From assembly GCA_027343695.1 (NCBI GenBank), contig DAHWKJ010000040.1:1-58326 (forward strand): a DNA stretch of 58,326 bases, given 5' to 3'. Under the pieces are notes generated by a model. That model was not told the origin of the DNA. It saw nothing but the letters and a program-made list of their open reading frames with translations, and ran no database searches. The translations under genes and the position numbers were made by a program. This stretch comes from Sulfobacillus sp. (lineage in GTDB: Bacteria; Bacillota; Sulfobacillia; Sulfobacillales; Sulfobacillaceae). Positions 1 to 7,671 of this stretch are shown here, piece by piece (position 1 is the stretch's first letter; each line of letters starts with the position of its first letter).

Positions 1-222
1 TGACAAGCCTGTGGAGCGCCCTCTGGTGGACGACCGGTCCTGGAGACCCTAAGAAGCCATGACGCCATGAAGCAGGAAGGTGGCGAAAAGTTTGATCATT
101 GACTTAACGATGATCAGTCTTGGATAAGTCCATCAGAACGGAAAGGATATGATGAGGGAAGATGCAAGATGGCTCAGATGATAAAGGTCATCGCCAAAAG
201 AACCCGGAGAGGAAGAGGGAGC
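1..222. other. Left-edge region before the first gene
   Basis: No complete gene is visible here. A short open frame on the + strand ending in TAA at 50-52 could be the C-terminal tail of a gene starting outside the window, but 16 codons are too few to identify. At 93-99 and 110-116 there is a perfect inverted repeat, TGATCAT and ATGATCA, with a 10-base spacer, about 105 bases before the aminopeptidase start. It could be an operator or a small hairpin. Confidence 0.3.
93..116. repeat. Inverted repeat upstream of the aminopeptidase gene
   Basis: TGATCAT at 93-99 is matched by its exact reverse complement ATGATCA at 110-116, with a 10-base spacer. It lies upstream of the M24 peptidase start at 223, so it is a candidate operator. 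No regulator in the window can be linked to it. Confidence 0.35.
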
Positions 223-1311
223 ATGCGAGAATCCCTAAAAAGATTTCAAGAAACCATTATGTCAAAAGGTTTGGAGGGGGTCGTCATCGCGTCCCCCGAG
301 GATCTCAGCTCCACTAACCTTCGATACCTTAGCGGATTTACGGGAAGCTCTGCCTATCTTGTGGTGACACCTGACCGTGCGTGGCTTTTGACCGACTTTC
401 GATATTTGGAGCAAGCAGCTACGGAATGTCCTGACTTTGAAATCGTTAAACAGGATAAACAGGTGGTATTGTCGATTGCAGAGATTTGCCGGAATTACCG
501 CATTGGCGTGTTGGGATTTGAGGCAGATAAAGTACCCTACCAGATGTGGCATGATTGGAATGGCCAGGTTCCGGTCGTGTGGCGCCCGCTGGGAAAATTG
601 GTGGAAGAACTTCGATTGGTGAAGAACTCCGAAGAAGTTGAAATCATGCGAAAGGCTGCCCGCGTCGCGGGCGAGTCGTTATTGGAGGTTCTTCCGAGCA
701 TGGTGGGCTTGACGGAGATGGACGTCGCCTTGTCCTTAGAGATGGCAATGCGACGCCGCGGAGCCGGGTCGTTAGGATTTCCCACTATCGTGGGATCGGG
801 AGAGCGGGGGGCGCTGCCGCATGCACATCCCACCCCGCGTCGGATTCAACCAGGGGATATGGTCACCATAGACTTTGGCGCAGAGGTGAATGGATATCGA
901 TCTGATGAAACCGTCACCGTTGCGATCGGGACGGTTTCGGATCAGATGCGACAAATTTTTGATATTGTGGCAGAAGCACAAGCACTCGGCATAGAGGCCG
1001 CCAAACCCGGCGCGACCAGTCACGACGTGGATACTGCGGTGCGGTCGTTCATTGATCGTGCGGGGTACGGCGAGGCCTTTGGTCACGGAACCGGTCATGG
1101 GGTGGGGCTTGACGTGCACGAAAACCCTTTTGCCTTTTCGGACCCGCGATCTGCTGAGGTTTTAGTGCCCGGCATGACGCTGACCGTGGAACCGGGAATC
1201 TACCTCCCGGGAATCGGTGGGGTACGGCTCGAAGATACTTTGGTGATCACGGAGACTGGCAATGAACGGCTCACCATGGTATCGAAAGAGTTTCGCACCA
1301 TTGAGGGATAA
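223..1311 (+). CDS. Xaa-Pro aminopeptidase / M24 family metallopeptidase
   Basis: This is a cytosolic dimetal peptidase of the M24B family, which removes N-terminal residues that precede proline or cleaves X-Pro dipeptides. The 362-residue length is usual for small Firmicutes PepP/PepQ proteins. All five metal ligands of the pita-bread fold are present: D217 and D228 (in DFGAE and SDE), H292 (in GTGHGVG), E323 (VEPG) and E337. The N-terminal creatinase-like domain covers roughly residues 1-120. An in-frame ATG exists at 169, but the ATG at 223 has a purine-rich ribosome site (GAGGAAGAGGG) just before it and starts where family members start. Whether it acts on dipeptides or longer peptides cannot be told from sequence. 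Confidence 0.9.
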   Translation: MRESLKRFQETIMSKGLEGVVIASPEDLSSTNLRYLSGFTGSSAYLVVTPDRAWLLTDFRYLEQAATECPDFEIVKQDKQVVLSIAEICRNYRIGVLGFEADKVPYQMWHDWNGQVPVVWRPLGKLVEELRLVKNSEEVEIMRKAARVAGESLLEVLPSMVGLTEMDVALSLEMAMRRRGAGSLGFPTIVGSGERGALPHAHPTPRRIQPGDMVTIDFGAEVNGYRSDETVTVAIGTVSDQMRQIFDIVAEAQALGIEAAKPGATSHDVDTAVRSFIDRAGYGEAFGHGTGHGVGLDVHENPFAFSDPRSAEVLVPGMTLTVEPGIYLPGIGGVRLEDTLVITETGNERLTMVSKEFRTIEG

Positions 1312-1507
1312 TTCTCGAACCAACCCAAGCTCCTATCTCGATGAGAGGATGCTCATTCGGGCGCGCAACGTGGTAATCGTAGGGGATGTGGAGGTCTTCT
1401 AGGATCCTGCGGATATCGAGAAAGTTAAGGCGTCCATCGTCACTTTTGCTGTATCGGAGACGCTGCGGGTGGCTCATGGTACGGGTGCCGTCAGTGATTT
1501 GAGACAC
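1271..1507 (-). CDS. Small hypothetical open frame, possibly a gene remnant
   Basis: A 78-codon frame starts at a GTG preceded by GAGGATGGG and reads antisense into the 3' end of the aminopeptidase gene. The middle of the translation looks protein-like, with mixed charged and hydrophobic residues (KSDDGRLNF, RRILEDLHIPYDYH). The last roughly 15 residues are only the complement of the neighbouring gene, so the frame may be truncated or decayed. I do not recognise a family. The rest of 1508-1614 shows nothing else. Confidence 0.25.
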   Translation of the reverse strand: MSQITDGTRTMSHPQRLRYSKSDDGRLNFLDIRRILEDLHIPYDYHVARPNEHPLIEIGAWVGSRIIPQWCETLSIPW

Positions 1508-1614
1508 CCCATCCTCACAAGGGCGAGTACTCAGCCATTCGGCTCTGTGTAATCTGAGGTGGGGATTTCCCCAATGCCCCCGAGCGGGACCCGAAAGGTG
1601 TCACGTACCACGAT

Positions 1615-2004
1615 TTAATCGGGGACCACATCGCCGGCATAGGTCCGAATCTCTACCGTGTATCCATCGGGATCTTTCACGTAGACACTAGTTCCTTCAC
1701 CTTGAGCGCCAAAACGCTGACCCAGGTTGTCGTAAGCGATGTCGTGTTGCTTTAACTCATCCACGATGGTGGATAATGAATCGCTCACCTCCACACAGAA
1801 GTGGTTAAGGCCGGGCTTCGGATCCTCGGTGACAAAGAGGTCAATGAGAGTGATGCCGAGTCTCACGGACGGGAATGGTACTGTCCCCGCGTAATAGGCA
1901 TCGAGGCGCACCGTATCCATGCCTAATAAGTCACGATAAAAAGCGAGAGATGCCTCTAAGCTCTTAACTTCCAGAACAATATGGTCTAACGTTTTAGCGT
2001 GCAT
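1615..2004 (-). CDS. VOC family (glyoxalase/bleomycin resistance fold) protein
   Basis: A 129-residue protein with the paired beta-alpha-beta-beta-beta modules of the vicinal oxygen chelate superfamily. It opens with LDHIVLEV, where the His is the usual first metal ligand, and ends with VKDPDGYTVEIRTY, which carries the C-terminal Glu ligand. The family includes glyoxalase I, fosfomycin-resistance enzymes and dioxygenases. Length and motifs fit a glyoxalase/lactoylglutathione-lyase-like enzyme, but the substrate is not predictable. A promoter-like pair (TTGTAA, 18 bases, TAAAAT on the minus strand) and a GAAGAAGGAA ribosome site precede the ATG. It reads away from the rhodanese gene upstream of it on the same strand. 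Confidence 0.8.
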   Translation of the reverse strand: MHAKTLDHIVLEVKSLEASLAFYRDLLGMDTVRLDAYYAGTVPFPSVRLGITLIDLFVTEDPKPGLNHFCVEVSDSLSTIVDELKQHDIAYDNLGQRFGAQGEGTSVYVKDPDGYTVEIRTYAGDVVPD

Positions 2005-2099
2005 TTAGGTTCCTTCTTCCTTATCGCATTGTAAGGATTATCTCATTTTAAATTGAAATGCCGACGGGTTACAATGGTGGTTGGTAACAAGTATAGGAA

Positions 2100-2116
2100 C
2101 CATCCTCGGGGGATGG
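2100..2116 (-). terminator. Short GC hairpin after the rhodanese gene
   Basis: CCATCC at 2100-2105 and GGATGG at 2111-2116 pair around a five-base loop, 19 bases after the rhodanese stop on the minus strand. The T-tract is weak (TTCC only), so termination is uncertain. Confidence 0.35.
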
Positions 2117-2134
2117 CTATCTCTGTAGGAGCGA

Positions 2135-2440
2135 TTAGTTCTTGGAGATAGGACCGTTCCACTTGTCCATCCCGCCGGACAGGTTGTACACATTGCGATA
2201 GCCGGCTTCTTGTAACAACTCGGCAGCCTTTGCCGATCGGTTACCGGAACGACATACCACGACCACGGTTCGATCCTTAGGAACCTCCTTCAATCGGTAG
2301 ACAAGTTGAGTCAACGAAATGTGCTTGGCTCTCGGAATATGGCCCTCGCGATATTCGGAACTTTCGCGGACATCGACAATGACGCCGTTTCCTGATCTAG
2401 CGAGGGATTCCACGCGATCCGAAGATAGATGTTTAATCAT
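2135..2440 (-). CDS. Rhodanese-like domain protein
   Basis: A single-domain rhodanese of 101 residues, likely a cytosolic sulfur carrier or thiosulfate/polysulfide sulfurtransferase. The active-site loop reads VCRSGNRS, with C63 as the persulfide-forming cysteine, and the preceding DVRESSEYREGHIPRA segment is the standard CH2A motif. The ATG at 2440 is preceded by GGAGGGGACTAAA, a strong ribosome site, so an in-frame upstream start is unlikely. In acidophilic sulfur oxidisers such small rhodaneses often serve sulfur trafficking. A link to the DsrE-like gene at 10.7 kb is possible but is not supported by adjacency. Confidence 0.85.
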   Translation of the reverse strand: MIKHLSSDRVESLARSGNGVIVDVRESSEYREGHIPRAKHISLTQLVYRLKEVPKDRTVVVVCRSGNRSAKAAELLQEAGYRNVYNLSGGMDKWNGPISKN

Positions 2441-3112
2441 TTTAGTCCCCTCCCACATACCGTGTGGGGTATATTATATCACGAGTGTAGAACCCATTGG
2501 TTAACGGGCCATGTGCGTTCCTCCGATGTCTTAGCGTTATGATTTTTCGGCTGGGAGTCATTGAATAATTCCTAGAGTACCGTCCCCTACTCGTCCTACC
2601 CTGGAACGTCATGAAGAGCATGGGCAACGTGCTCATTCATGGGTACGATGAGGTGGATATCGAGATTGTGTGGATGACGGTCGCCGAGGATATTCCCTAG
2701 ATTCATGCCCCGCTCCAGAAGCTTCTGTCAGAGGTCGCAGACGCATCGCGCGACGGATCGCAACCATTGGCCACCGCCCGCATTACAGTCTGGTTGGAGC
2801 GCACTCGGGGGCGATACTGCGTTTATCTCCGAGCACTCGGAGGCACAATGGGTGCCCTGATCACGCCGGAGACGGTAGTCATTAGTGACCCAATTTCAAT
2901 GCAACATACCCTTGCCGTTGATCCATCACAAAATCCTGATCCCCAATTAAATTACCACTATAATTAGGGGGGCGGAATGAGGAGTCTAATCGTGAGGCCA
3001 ATATTATGGGACGGGTTTCATGGGGCGTTTGGATGCGTGTGCTAAAAGATGGGAATTTTTACGCAATCATCATACAATGACAAGTGTACGAGACTGAGGG
3101 AGGTGGGGGTCA
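2441..3112. other. Gene-poor stretch with a decayed toxin fragment
   Basis: No intact gene is convincing here. It contains the HepT-like remnant listed separately. After the remnant's stop codon at 2698-2700 the same reading frame stays open to 2967 (TAG), and the translation shows no family I recognise. The low coding quality, the in-frame stop and the position between unrelated genes suggest an old insertion or deletion scar. Confidence 0.4.
2581..2736 (+). pseudogene. HepT-like (DUF86) toxin C-terminal remnant
   Basis: The frame from 2581 reads PWNVMKSMGNVLIHGYDEVD and then a VW-TVAEDIP segment. This is the conserved C-terminal half of HepT-like RNase/DUF86 toxins, whose core is normally RN-LIH-Y. 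The catalytic Arg of the RX4-6H motif is Gly here, a TAG interrupts the frame at 2698-2700, and the typical last helix (PLQKLLSE) follows only after that stop. The N-terminal half is missing: the same frame has a TAA at 2566-2568. No MNT-type nucleotidyltransferase antitoxin gene is beside it. I read this as a dead toxin of a former MNT-HepT pair. Confidence 0.6.
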
Positions 3113-3391
3113 GTGCAGATTAAAGAAATGGAGCACCATCTGTTGTGTCACCTAGTCGCGAACAAAGACGGGGCGTCGCATGACGAGTTGGTGACGATGA
3201 TGAAGTCTGAACATAATTTATCCGACCATGAAGAATCGCAATTGCGAAAGCATCTAAAACAATGGCACCAAGATTGGGTCGACCGGGGACACATGGTAAA
3301 TCTCGGGAGCCCATGGTCCCGACTAAGCCCCGACGGGCAATTGACAGCGATGCAAATGATTGAGGCGCAGGGTCCAACTTTCCTCCCATAA
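3113..3391 (+). CDS. Small hypothetical protein, possible winged-helix
   Basis: A 92-residue charged protein starting at GTG after a GAGGGAGGTGGGGGT ribosome site. It is rich in His, Glu and Lys. The order helix (KEMEHHLLCHLV), helix (SHDELVTMMKSE) and helix (ESQLRKHLKQWHQDWVDRGH), followed by a possible wing, resembles a winged helix-turn-helix domain. No family is recognised with confidence, and no signal peptide or membrane segment is visible. It reads convergently towards the amidohydrolase gene, 57 bases away. Confidence 0.5.
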   Translation: MQIKEMEHHLLCHLVANKDGASHDELVTMMKSEHNLSDHEESQLRKHLKQWHQDWVDRGHMVNLGSPWSRLSPDGQLTAMQMIEAQGPTFLP

Positions 3392-3448
3392 CAACGGATA
3401 TCACGATAGCAGAGACGGGGCGAGGCGTAGAATGCCCCGTCTCTACCA

Positions 3449-4693
3449 TTAGGCCGGTAAGCGGTTCTTGACGATAGTTCCTCCCTTAAGGACTAACACC
3501 ATATTGTCGTGCTGTTGAAGGCGGCTAAGTTCTTTTAAGGGATCCGCCTGAGATACCGTAATATCGGCTAATTTTCCGACCTCAACCGTGCCTAGGCGGT
3601 GTTGCCAGCCGAGACAATCGGCGGCAGTCCGGGTGCTGGCTACAATCGCCTCCATGGGTGTCATCCCGATGTCAACCAACAGTTGGAGTTCCTCCAGGTT
3701 AGTACCGTGATGCCCCACCCCGCTATCCGTACCCATGGCGATCTTAACGCCTCTACTTTTGGCTTTGGCTATACTGGTCTGGTGAGCCTCAATTACGCGC
3801 TTGGTTTTTTCCACGGCATAGGCAGGGACTCGAAGGCCTTCGTCAAATGCCTTCAGCACGGACAAGGGGGCAATGAGGGTGGGAACTAGGTAGGTTCCAT
3901 GCTGTAGCATCAGGTCAATGGCCTCATCATCGAGATAGATTCCGTGCTCAATCGAATGGAATCCTGCCCGCACCGCATTCTTAATTCCTTCGGCAGCCTG
4001 GGCGTGAGCCATCGCTTTAATGCCTCCGTGCATCTGAGCTTCGTCGACGATGGTCTTCAGTTCATCCAATGTAAAGTGTGCATCTTCAGGATTATCGGTG
4101 GGGCTGATGACGCCACCTGATGTAGCGACTTTAATGATCTGGGCACCCGCTCGAATCACCTCCCGGACCTTTTTGCGCACGCCTTCGATCCCATCGCAGA
4201 CCCCATCGACCATCAGGGGATTTTTGAGCGGGTAGCCTAAGAGGGCGGAATGCGCATCCCCGTGTCCTCCGGTGATGGACAGCATGGTGACAGAGATTTG
4301 CGTGCGGGGGCCGGCGATTAGCCCTTCATCGAAGGCACGTTGAATCCCGCGGTCAGCACCGCCGGCATCTCGGACCGAGGTAATCCCCGCATCCAGGGTA
4401 GCCTTCGCATATTGGGCGGTTTTCAGAATGCGATAGGTAAATGGTGTCGCATAGGGATCTTGGGTGCCAAAGGCCTCGGATGTTACGTGCACATGGCAGT
4501 CAATGAACCCAGGGAGAATGGTGGCGGCGTGAAGGTCGATGGCGTCGACCTTATCATCTTGGGGTAACGGAACCTCGGCTTTGGGTCCTACCGCCACAAT
4601 GGTGTCATCTTTGATGAGGACAGCCGCGTCGGAGATGGGATCACGACCGGTGCCATCGATCAGGGTCGCGTGATAGAGATAGGTATAGGACAT
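3449..4693 (-). CDS. Amidohydrolase family protein (imidazolonepropionase/prolidase-like)
   Basis: A 414-residue metal-dependent hydrolase of the amidohydrolase superfamily, closest in pattern to the cytosolic Xaa-Pro dipeptidase/aryldialkylphosphatase-related group. Visible metal ligands are the HxH of DCHVHV (H67 and H69), the metal-bridging Lys region IIKVATSGG, the His residues in MAHAQA and SIEHG, and the Asp in GTDSG. The N- and C-terminal beta-sandwich is complete (LIDGTGRDP at the start, GKLADITV at the end). The substrate is not predictable, with peptides, cyclic imides or lactones all possible. The 195 bases before it are shared with the divergent NUDIX gene and show no clear riboswitch. 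Confidence 0.8.
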   Translation of the reverse strand: MSYTYLYHATLIDGTGRDPISDAAVLIKDDTIVAVGPKAEVPLPQDDKVDAIDLHAATILPGFIDCHVHVTSEAFGTQDPYATPFTYRILKTAQYAKATLDAGITSVRDAGGADRGIQRAFDEGLIAGPRTQISVTMLSITGGHGDAHSALLGYPLKNPLMVDGVCDGIEGVRKKVREVIRAGAQIIKVATSGGVISPTDNPEDAHFTLDELKTIVDEAQMHGGIKAMAHAQAAEGIKNAVRAGFHSIEHGIYLDDEAIDLMLQHGTYLVPTLIAPLSVLKAFDEGLRVPAYAVEKTKRVIEAHQTSIAKAKSRGVKIAMGTDSGVGHHGTNLEELQLLVDIGMTPMEAIVASTRTAADCLGWQHRLGTVEVGKLADITVSQADPLKELSRLQQHDNMVLVLKGGTIVKNRLPA

Positions 4694-4888
4694 TCGGTGA
4701 GCCTCCTTCGGGAGTGGAGAATACTGAGGAGAGTGCTTCGCCAGAAAGTTTCGAAGTTCCTGCTGCCTGGGACGTGCATTGCATCGGGTGGTGGGGTTTT
4801 TTGGTGCACACCATTGAGCGCGGAGCAGGAAACGACCTTTTGGGTCGCGAACTCATCGTGAGAACGTCTTCTAAAGGAGCCTTGGACC

Positions 4889-5368
4889 ATGCCGATGTCC
4901 TCATATTATCGTGAATTGAGAACCAAGATTGGGACTGATTTGATCTTTAGTCCCAGTGTTGCGGCGGTTATCCGTAACGACAGCGGACACATTTTGTTTG
5001 TCCAGAGTGCTGACGACCAACGATGGAGCATTCCGGCCGGGGCGATTGAAATTGGTGAAGCACCAGCCCAAGCCATTCGACGCGAGGTGTGGGAGGAAAC
5101 GGGACTGAAGGTTCGGCCCTTAACCATTTTGGGGGTGGCGGGAGGGCAAGAGTTTCGCTGGACCTATGCTGATGGGAATCAGGTCGAATATTTAGTTATC
5201 GTATTCGAATGTCAGATAGAAGGGGGAAAATTAGACGCGATCGATGGGGAATCGATGGCGTTTCGCTATTTTGACCCCTCTAACCTGCCACCACGACAGT
5301 TCCCTTATCCGGACGAATGGTTTCAAAGCCCGGGTGCTCACGTCACTTGGTTCGCTGATCCGACATGA
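4889..5368 (+). CDS. NUDIX hydrolase
   Basis: A 159-residue pyrophosphohydrolase with a complete NUDIX box at residues 51-73: G at 51, E at 57, REVWEETGL at 65-73. The family cleaves nucleoside diphosphates linked to another moiety. The N-terminal MPMSSYYRELRTKIGTDLIF segment is typical of ADP-ribose or MutT-like Firmicutes NUDIX proteins, but the substrate cannot be assigned. The ATG has an AAAGGAG site nine bases upstream. The gene converges with the LysR gene, with 67 bases between their stops. Confidence 0.85.
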   Translation: MPMSSYYRELRTKIGTDLIFSPSVAAVIRNDSGHILFVQSADDQRWSIPAGAIEIGEAPAQAIRREVWEETGLKVRPLTILGVAGGQEFRWTYADGNQVEYLVIVFECQIEGGKLDAIDGESMAFRYFDPSNLPPRQFPYPDEWFQSPGAHVTWFADPT

Positions 5369-5435
5369 TTTTTTGGCAAACCGGATCTTACCGTTGTCCA
5401 ACAGGATCGTCGTCATATGGGGGAATTTCCGGTCC

Positions 5436-6341
5436 TTAACCTTGATGTTGGCGGATCGCCACGTCTTCTTGAAGACGGGACAAGAGTCGTTTCACGGTGT
5501 CTGAGGTGCTATGCGGGGATATCACCGCCTCGATGGTCCGCGTTAAAGATAGTTCTCGGATGGGAAGGAGTTTGACACCGGGAATCTTGATCTCACTCGA
5601 ACCGACGATGGCCTCGGATACGACGCTGACACCTACATTGTTGGCGACCATGGCGGTGATGGCTCGTAGTGAAGAGAGCTCCATTAAAATCATGAGGCGA
5701 CCGATTGAGGAGCCGGCATCTTCTAATGCCCGCTCAAAGACGCGCCGGGTACCGGAACCGGGTTCCCGTAAAATCCATTCCAAGTGTTCTAATTCTTTAA
5801 GACCGATCGACGCATGAGAGACGAATGGGTGCTGGCGCGATACGATGAGGCCCATGGAATCGCGCCACAATGAAATCTTCTCGACGCGACTGTTCGGTGC
5901 TGCGCCTTCGATAATGCCGATATCCACCGTGCCTCTTAGGACTTGTTCGACCACGTTAGTGCTATTCGTCATACTCAAATGAATCCGGGTGTGGGGCGAT
6001 TCACTACGGAATCTGCCTAACGGCCGTGGCAGATACAGTTCTGAAACCGTATGCGATGCGGCAATGCGAACCTCTGCACTGTGATGCTCGTAAAGTTGGA
6101 TGGTGCGGACGGTTTTTTGCCACGTGGCCTCCATTTCCTCTGCCATGGTAAAGAGAAGGCGGCCACTCGCTGTCAGTTTCATGCCACGACTGGTCCTAGT
6201 AAATAAGACAGCGCCAAGATCTTGTTCCAGACCGGTAATTTGTTGGGACACGGACGATGGGGCTAAATTCAAATGCTGGCTGGCCCGGGTCAATTGTTCC
6301 ATGCGAGCCACCGTTAAAAACACACCCAGTCGAGAATCCAT
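5436..6341 (-). CDS. LysR-family transcriptional regulator
   Basis: A 301-residue LTTR. The N-terminal helix-turn-helix covers roughly residues 3-62 (MEQLTRASQHLNLAPSSVSQ, then ITGLEQDLGAVLF). The periplasmic-binding-protein-like effector domain runs from about residue 90 to 295. The start is taken as the ATG at 6341 with GGAGG nine bases upstream; a TTG at 6344 is an alternative. It is divergent from the TDT transporter gene, the usual arrangement for an LTTR and its target. The 123-base gap holds three copies of a TTCGG-based motif. The protein resembles YeiE/CysL-type regulators, and the effector is unknown. Confidence 0.85.
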   Translation of the reverse strand: MDSRLGVFLTVARMEQLTRASQHLNLAPSSVSQQITGLEQDLGAVLFTRTSRGMKLTASGRLLFTMAEEMEATWQKTVRTIQLYEHHSAEVRIAASHTVSELYLPRPLGRFRSESPHTRIHLSMTNSTNVVEQVLRGTVDIGIIEGAAPNSRVEKISLWRDSMGLIVSRQHPFVSHASIGLKELEHLEWILREPGSGTRRVFERALEDAGSSIGRLMILMELSSLRAITAMVANNVGVSVVSEAIVGSSEIKIPGVKLLPIRELSLTRTIEAVISPHSTSDTVKRLLSRLQEDVAIRQHQG

Positions 6342-6356
6342 CAATGGTTACCTCCG

Positions 6357-6407
6357 TTCGGAACCGACGCAATGGCATTCGGTTCTTCCGAACACACGTA
6401 TTCGGAT
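6357..6407. promoter_or_regulatory. Candidate LysR operator: repeated TTCGG motifs
   Basis: The gap between the LysR gene and the transporter holds TTCGGAA at 6357-6363, the inverted repeat TTCGG-ttctt-CCGAA at 6378-6392, and TTCGGAT at 6401-6407. LTTRs bind an inverted-repeat recognition site plus a nearby activation half-site, and this spacing fits that pattern. Confidence 0.45.
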
Positions 6408-6464
6408 TATCTCTTATGATAACCGAGTTGGCGTAATAGCACGCATGGAAGGAGGGAATTGCTC

Positions 6465-7562
6465 ATGAACCTTATTAAAGGATTTACACCGAATTGGTTC
6501 ACTGTGGGCATGGGTACGGGAATTTTGGCCCTGGATGCATATACTTTGCCGGGAGGGCCCTCGTGGCTTAAAACTGTGGCGATCGGGATCGCTCTGTTTA
6601 ATGTCCTGATCGTGACCGGATTGGTGGTTCTCGGAATTTTGAAGGGTATATACGACCGACCCGGAGTGCGCGAGGTTCTCGATCACCCGATTCAATCGAT
6701 GTTCTTTGGGGCGATTCCGATGGCTCTAACCACCGTGGTTAATGCGGTATTCGATATGGGTTCGCGGTATGGTGCAGTGACCGCGTATCACGTGGGGGCC
6801 ATTCTTTGGATGATCAATGTGGTGTTGGCGGTAGTCTCGGGATTTGGGATTCCGTTTTGGATGTTTACGCGCCATGATCATGACCTTTCGCGGATGACCG
6901 CTGTATGGCTGATGCCGATTGTTCCGGCTGAGGTAGTCGCAGCCTCAGGCGCGATTCTCCTGCCCCATGTGGCGGTCTTGGCATTCCGCCAAGACCTTTT
7001 GATAGGAATTATGGTGCTATGGGCGTTTAGTGTACCGATGGCGTTTTTGATGCTTGGTATTCTATTTATCCGATTAACATTGCATAAATTGCCGCCAGAA
7101 GATCTAGCTATTTCGACTTGGATTACGCTCGGCACTTTGGGTACCGGCGTTATGGGCCTGGCAGGCATCGCTCACGACGTGCGATTCGCGTTTCCTCTAT
7201 TCAATACGGGCATTCAAGGGGCCGCGCTCTTGGGCGCCGTGGTTTTGTGGGGACTAGGACTTTGGTGGATGGGGCAAAGTGTTTTCATTACCCTCTATTA
7301 TTTACGAACTCGGCGGCTTCGATTCAATTTAGGATGGTGGGGCCTCACGTTTCCGCTTGGAGTGTTCGCAGGTGGCACCGATCTGTTGTATCGTGCTTTG
7401 GGAACCGGGATCTTGGGTTGGGCTGCGTGGATATTTTTCATCATGTTGGCGATATTTTGGGTCATGGTTACAGGATTTACTGTAGGGCACTTACGAAGGT
7501 TGAGTCGACACGCCGCAGGGGGTGTCGAGAGGACCACGGATCCCATGAAGCGGGTGAGTTAA
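6465..7562 (+). CDS. TDT-family transporter (TehA/SLAC1-like)
   Basis: An integral membrane protein of 365 residues with about ten hydrophobic segments. The N-terminal NWFTVGMGTGIL motif is characteristic of the tellurite-resistance/dicarboxylate transporter family, which includes TehA, Mae1 and sulfite exporter SSU1. Which anion it moves cannot be told, although sulfite, malate or halide export are the known options. The start is the ATG at 6465, behind GGAAGGAGGG; a TTG two codons earlier is less likely. The divergent LysR regulator next door probably controls it. Confidence 0.8.
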   Translation: MNLIKGFTPNWFTVGMGTGILALDAYTLPGGPSWLKTVAIGIALFNVLIVTGLVVLGILKGIYDRPGVREVLDHPIQSMFFGAIPMALTTVVNAVFDMGSRYGAVTAYHVGAILWMINVVLAVVSGFGIPFWMFTRHDHDLSRMTAVWLMPIVPAEVVAASGAILLPHVAVLAFRQDLLIGIMVLWAFSVPMAFLMLGILFIRLTLHKLPPEDLAISTWITLGTLGTGVMGLAGIAHDVRFAFPLFNTGIQGAALLGAVVLWGLGLWWMGQSVFITLYYLRTRRLRFNLGWWGLTFPLGVFAGGTDLLYRALGTGILGWAAWIFFIMLAIFWVMVTGFTVGHLRRLSRHAAGGVERTTDPMKRVS

Positions 7563-7634
7563 TGGCGGGTGCATTTGTCGAGAACCCTGTGGTCGATAGG
7601 TCGGGATAAACGCATGCATCCACCAGGGGTTGTG

Positions 7635-7659
7635 GTACAATGTGCACAATCTTGTGCAC
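7635..7659 (+). promoter_or_regulatory. -10 element with an 18-bp operator-like inverted repeat
   Basis: TACAAT at 7635-7640 looks like a -10 box. Directly after it, GTGCACAA (7642-7649) and TTGTGCAC (7652-7659) form a perfect inverted repeat with a 2-base spacer, ending one base before the GGAGG at 7661 that serves the next gene. A repressor bound here would block both initiation and the ribosome site region. Confidence 0.5.
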
Positions 7660-7671
7660 GGGAGGCTTTTC

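Noticed and set aside
2767-2967. Separate small gene after the HepT remnant
   Set aside because: The open frame simply continues the remnant's frame after the TAG; no ribosome site or recognisable family.
4694-4888. Possible T-box or riboswitch leader between the amidohydrolase and NUDIX genes
   Set aside because: The GGTGG-rich text lacks the T-box core and specifier stem on either strand; no other riboswitch core was recognised.
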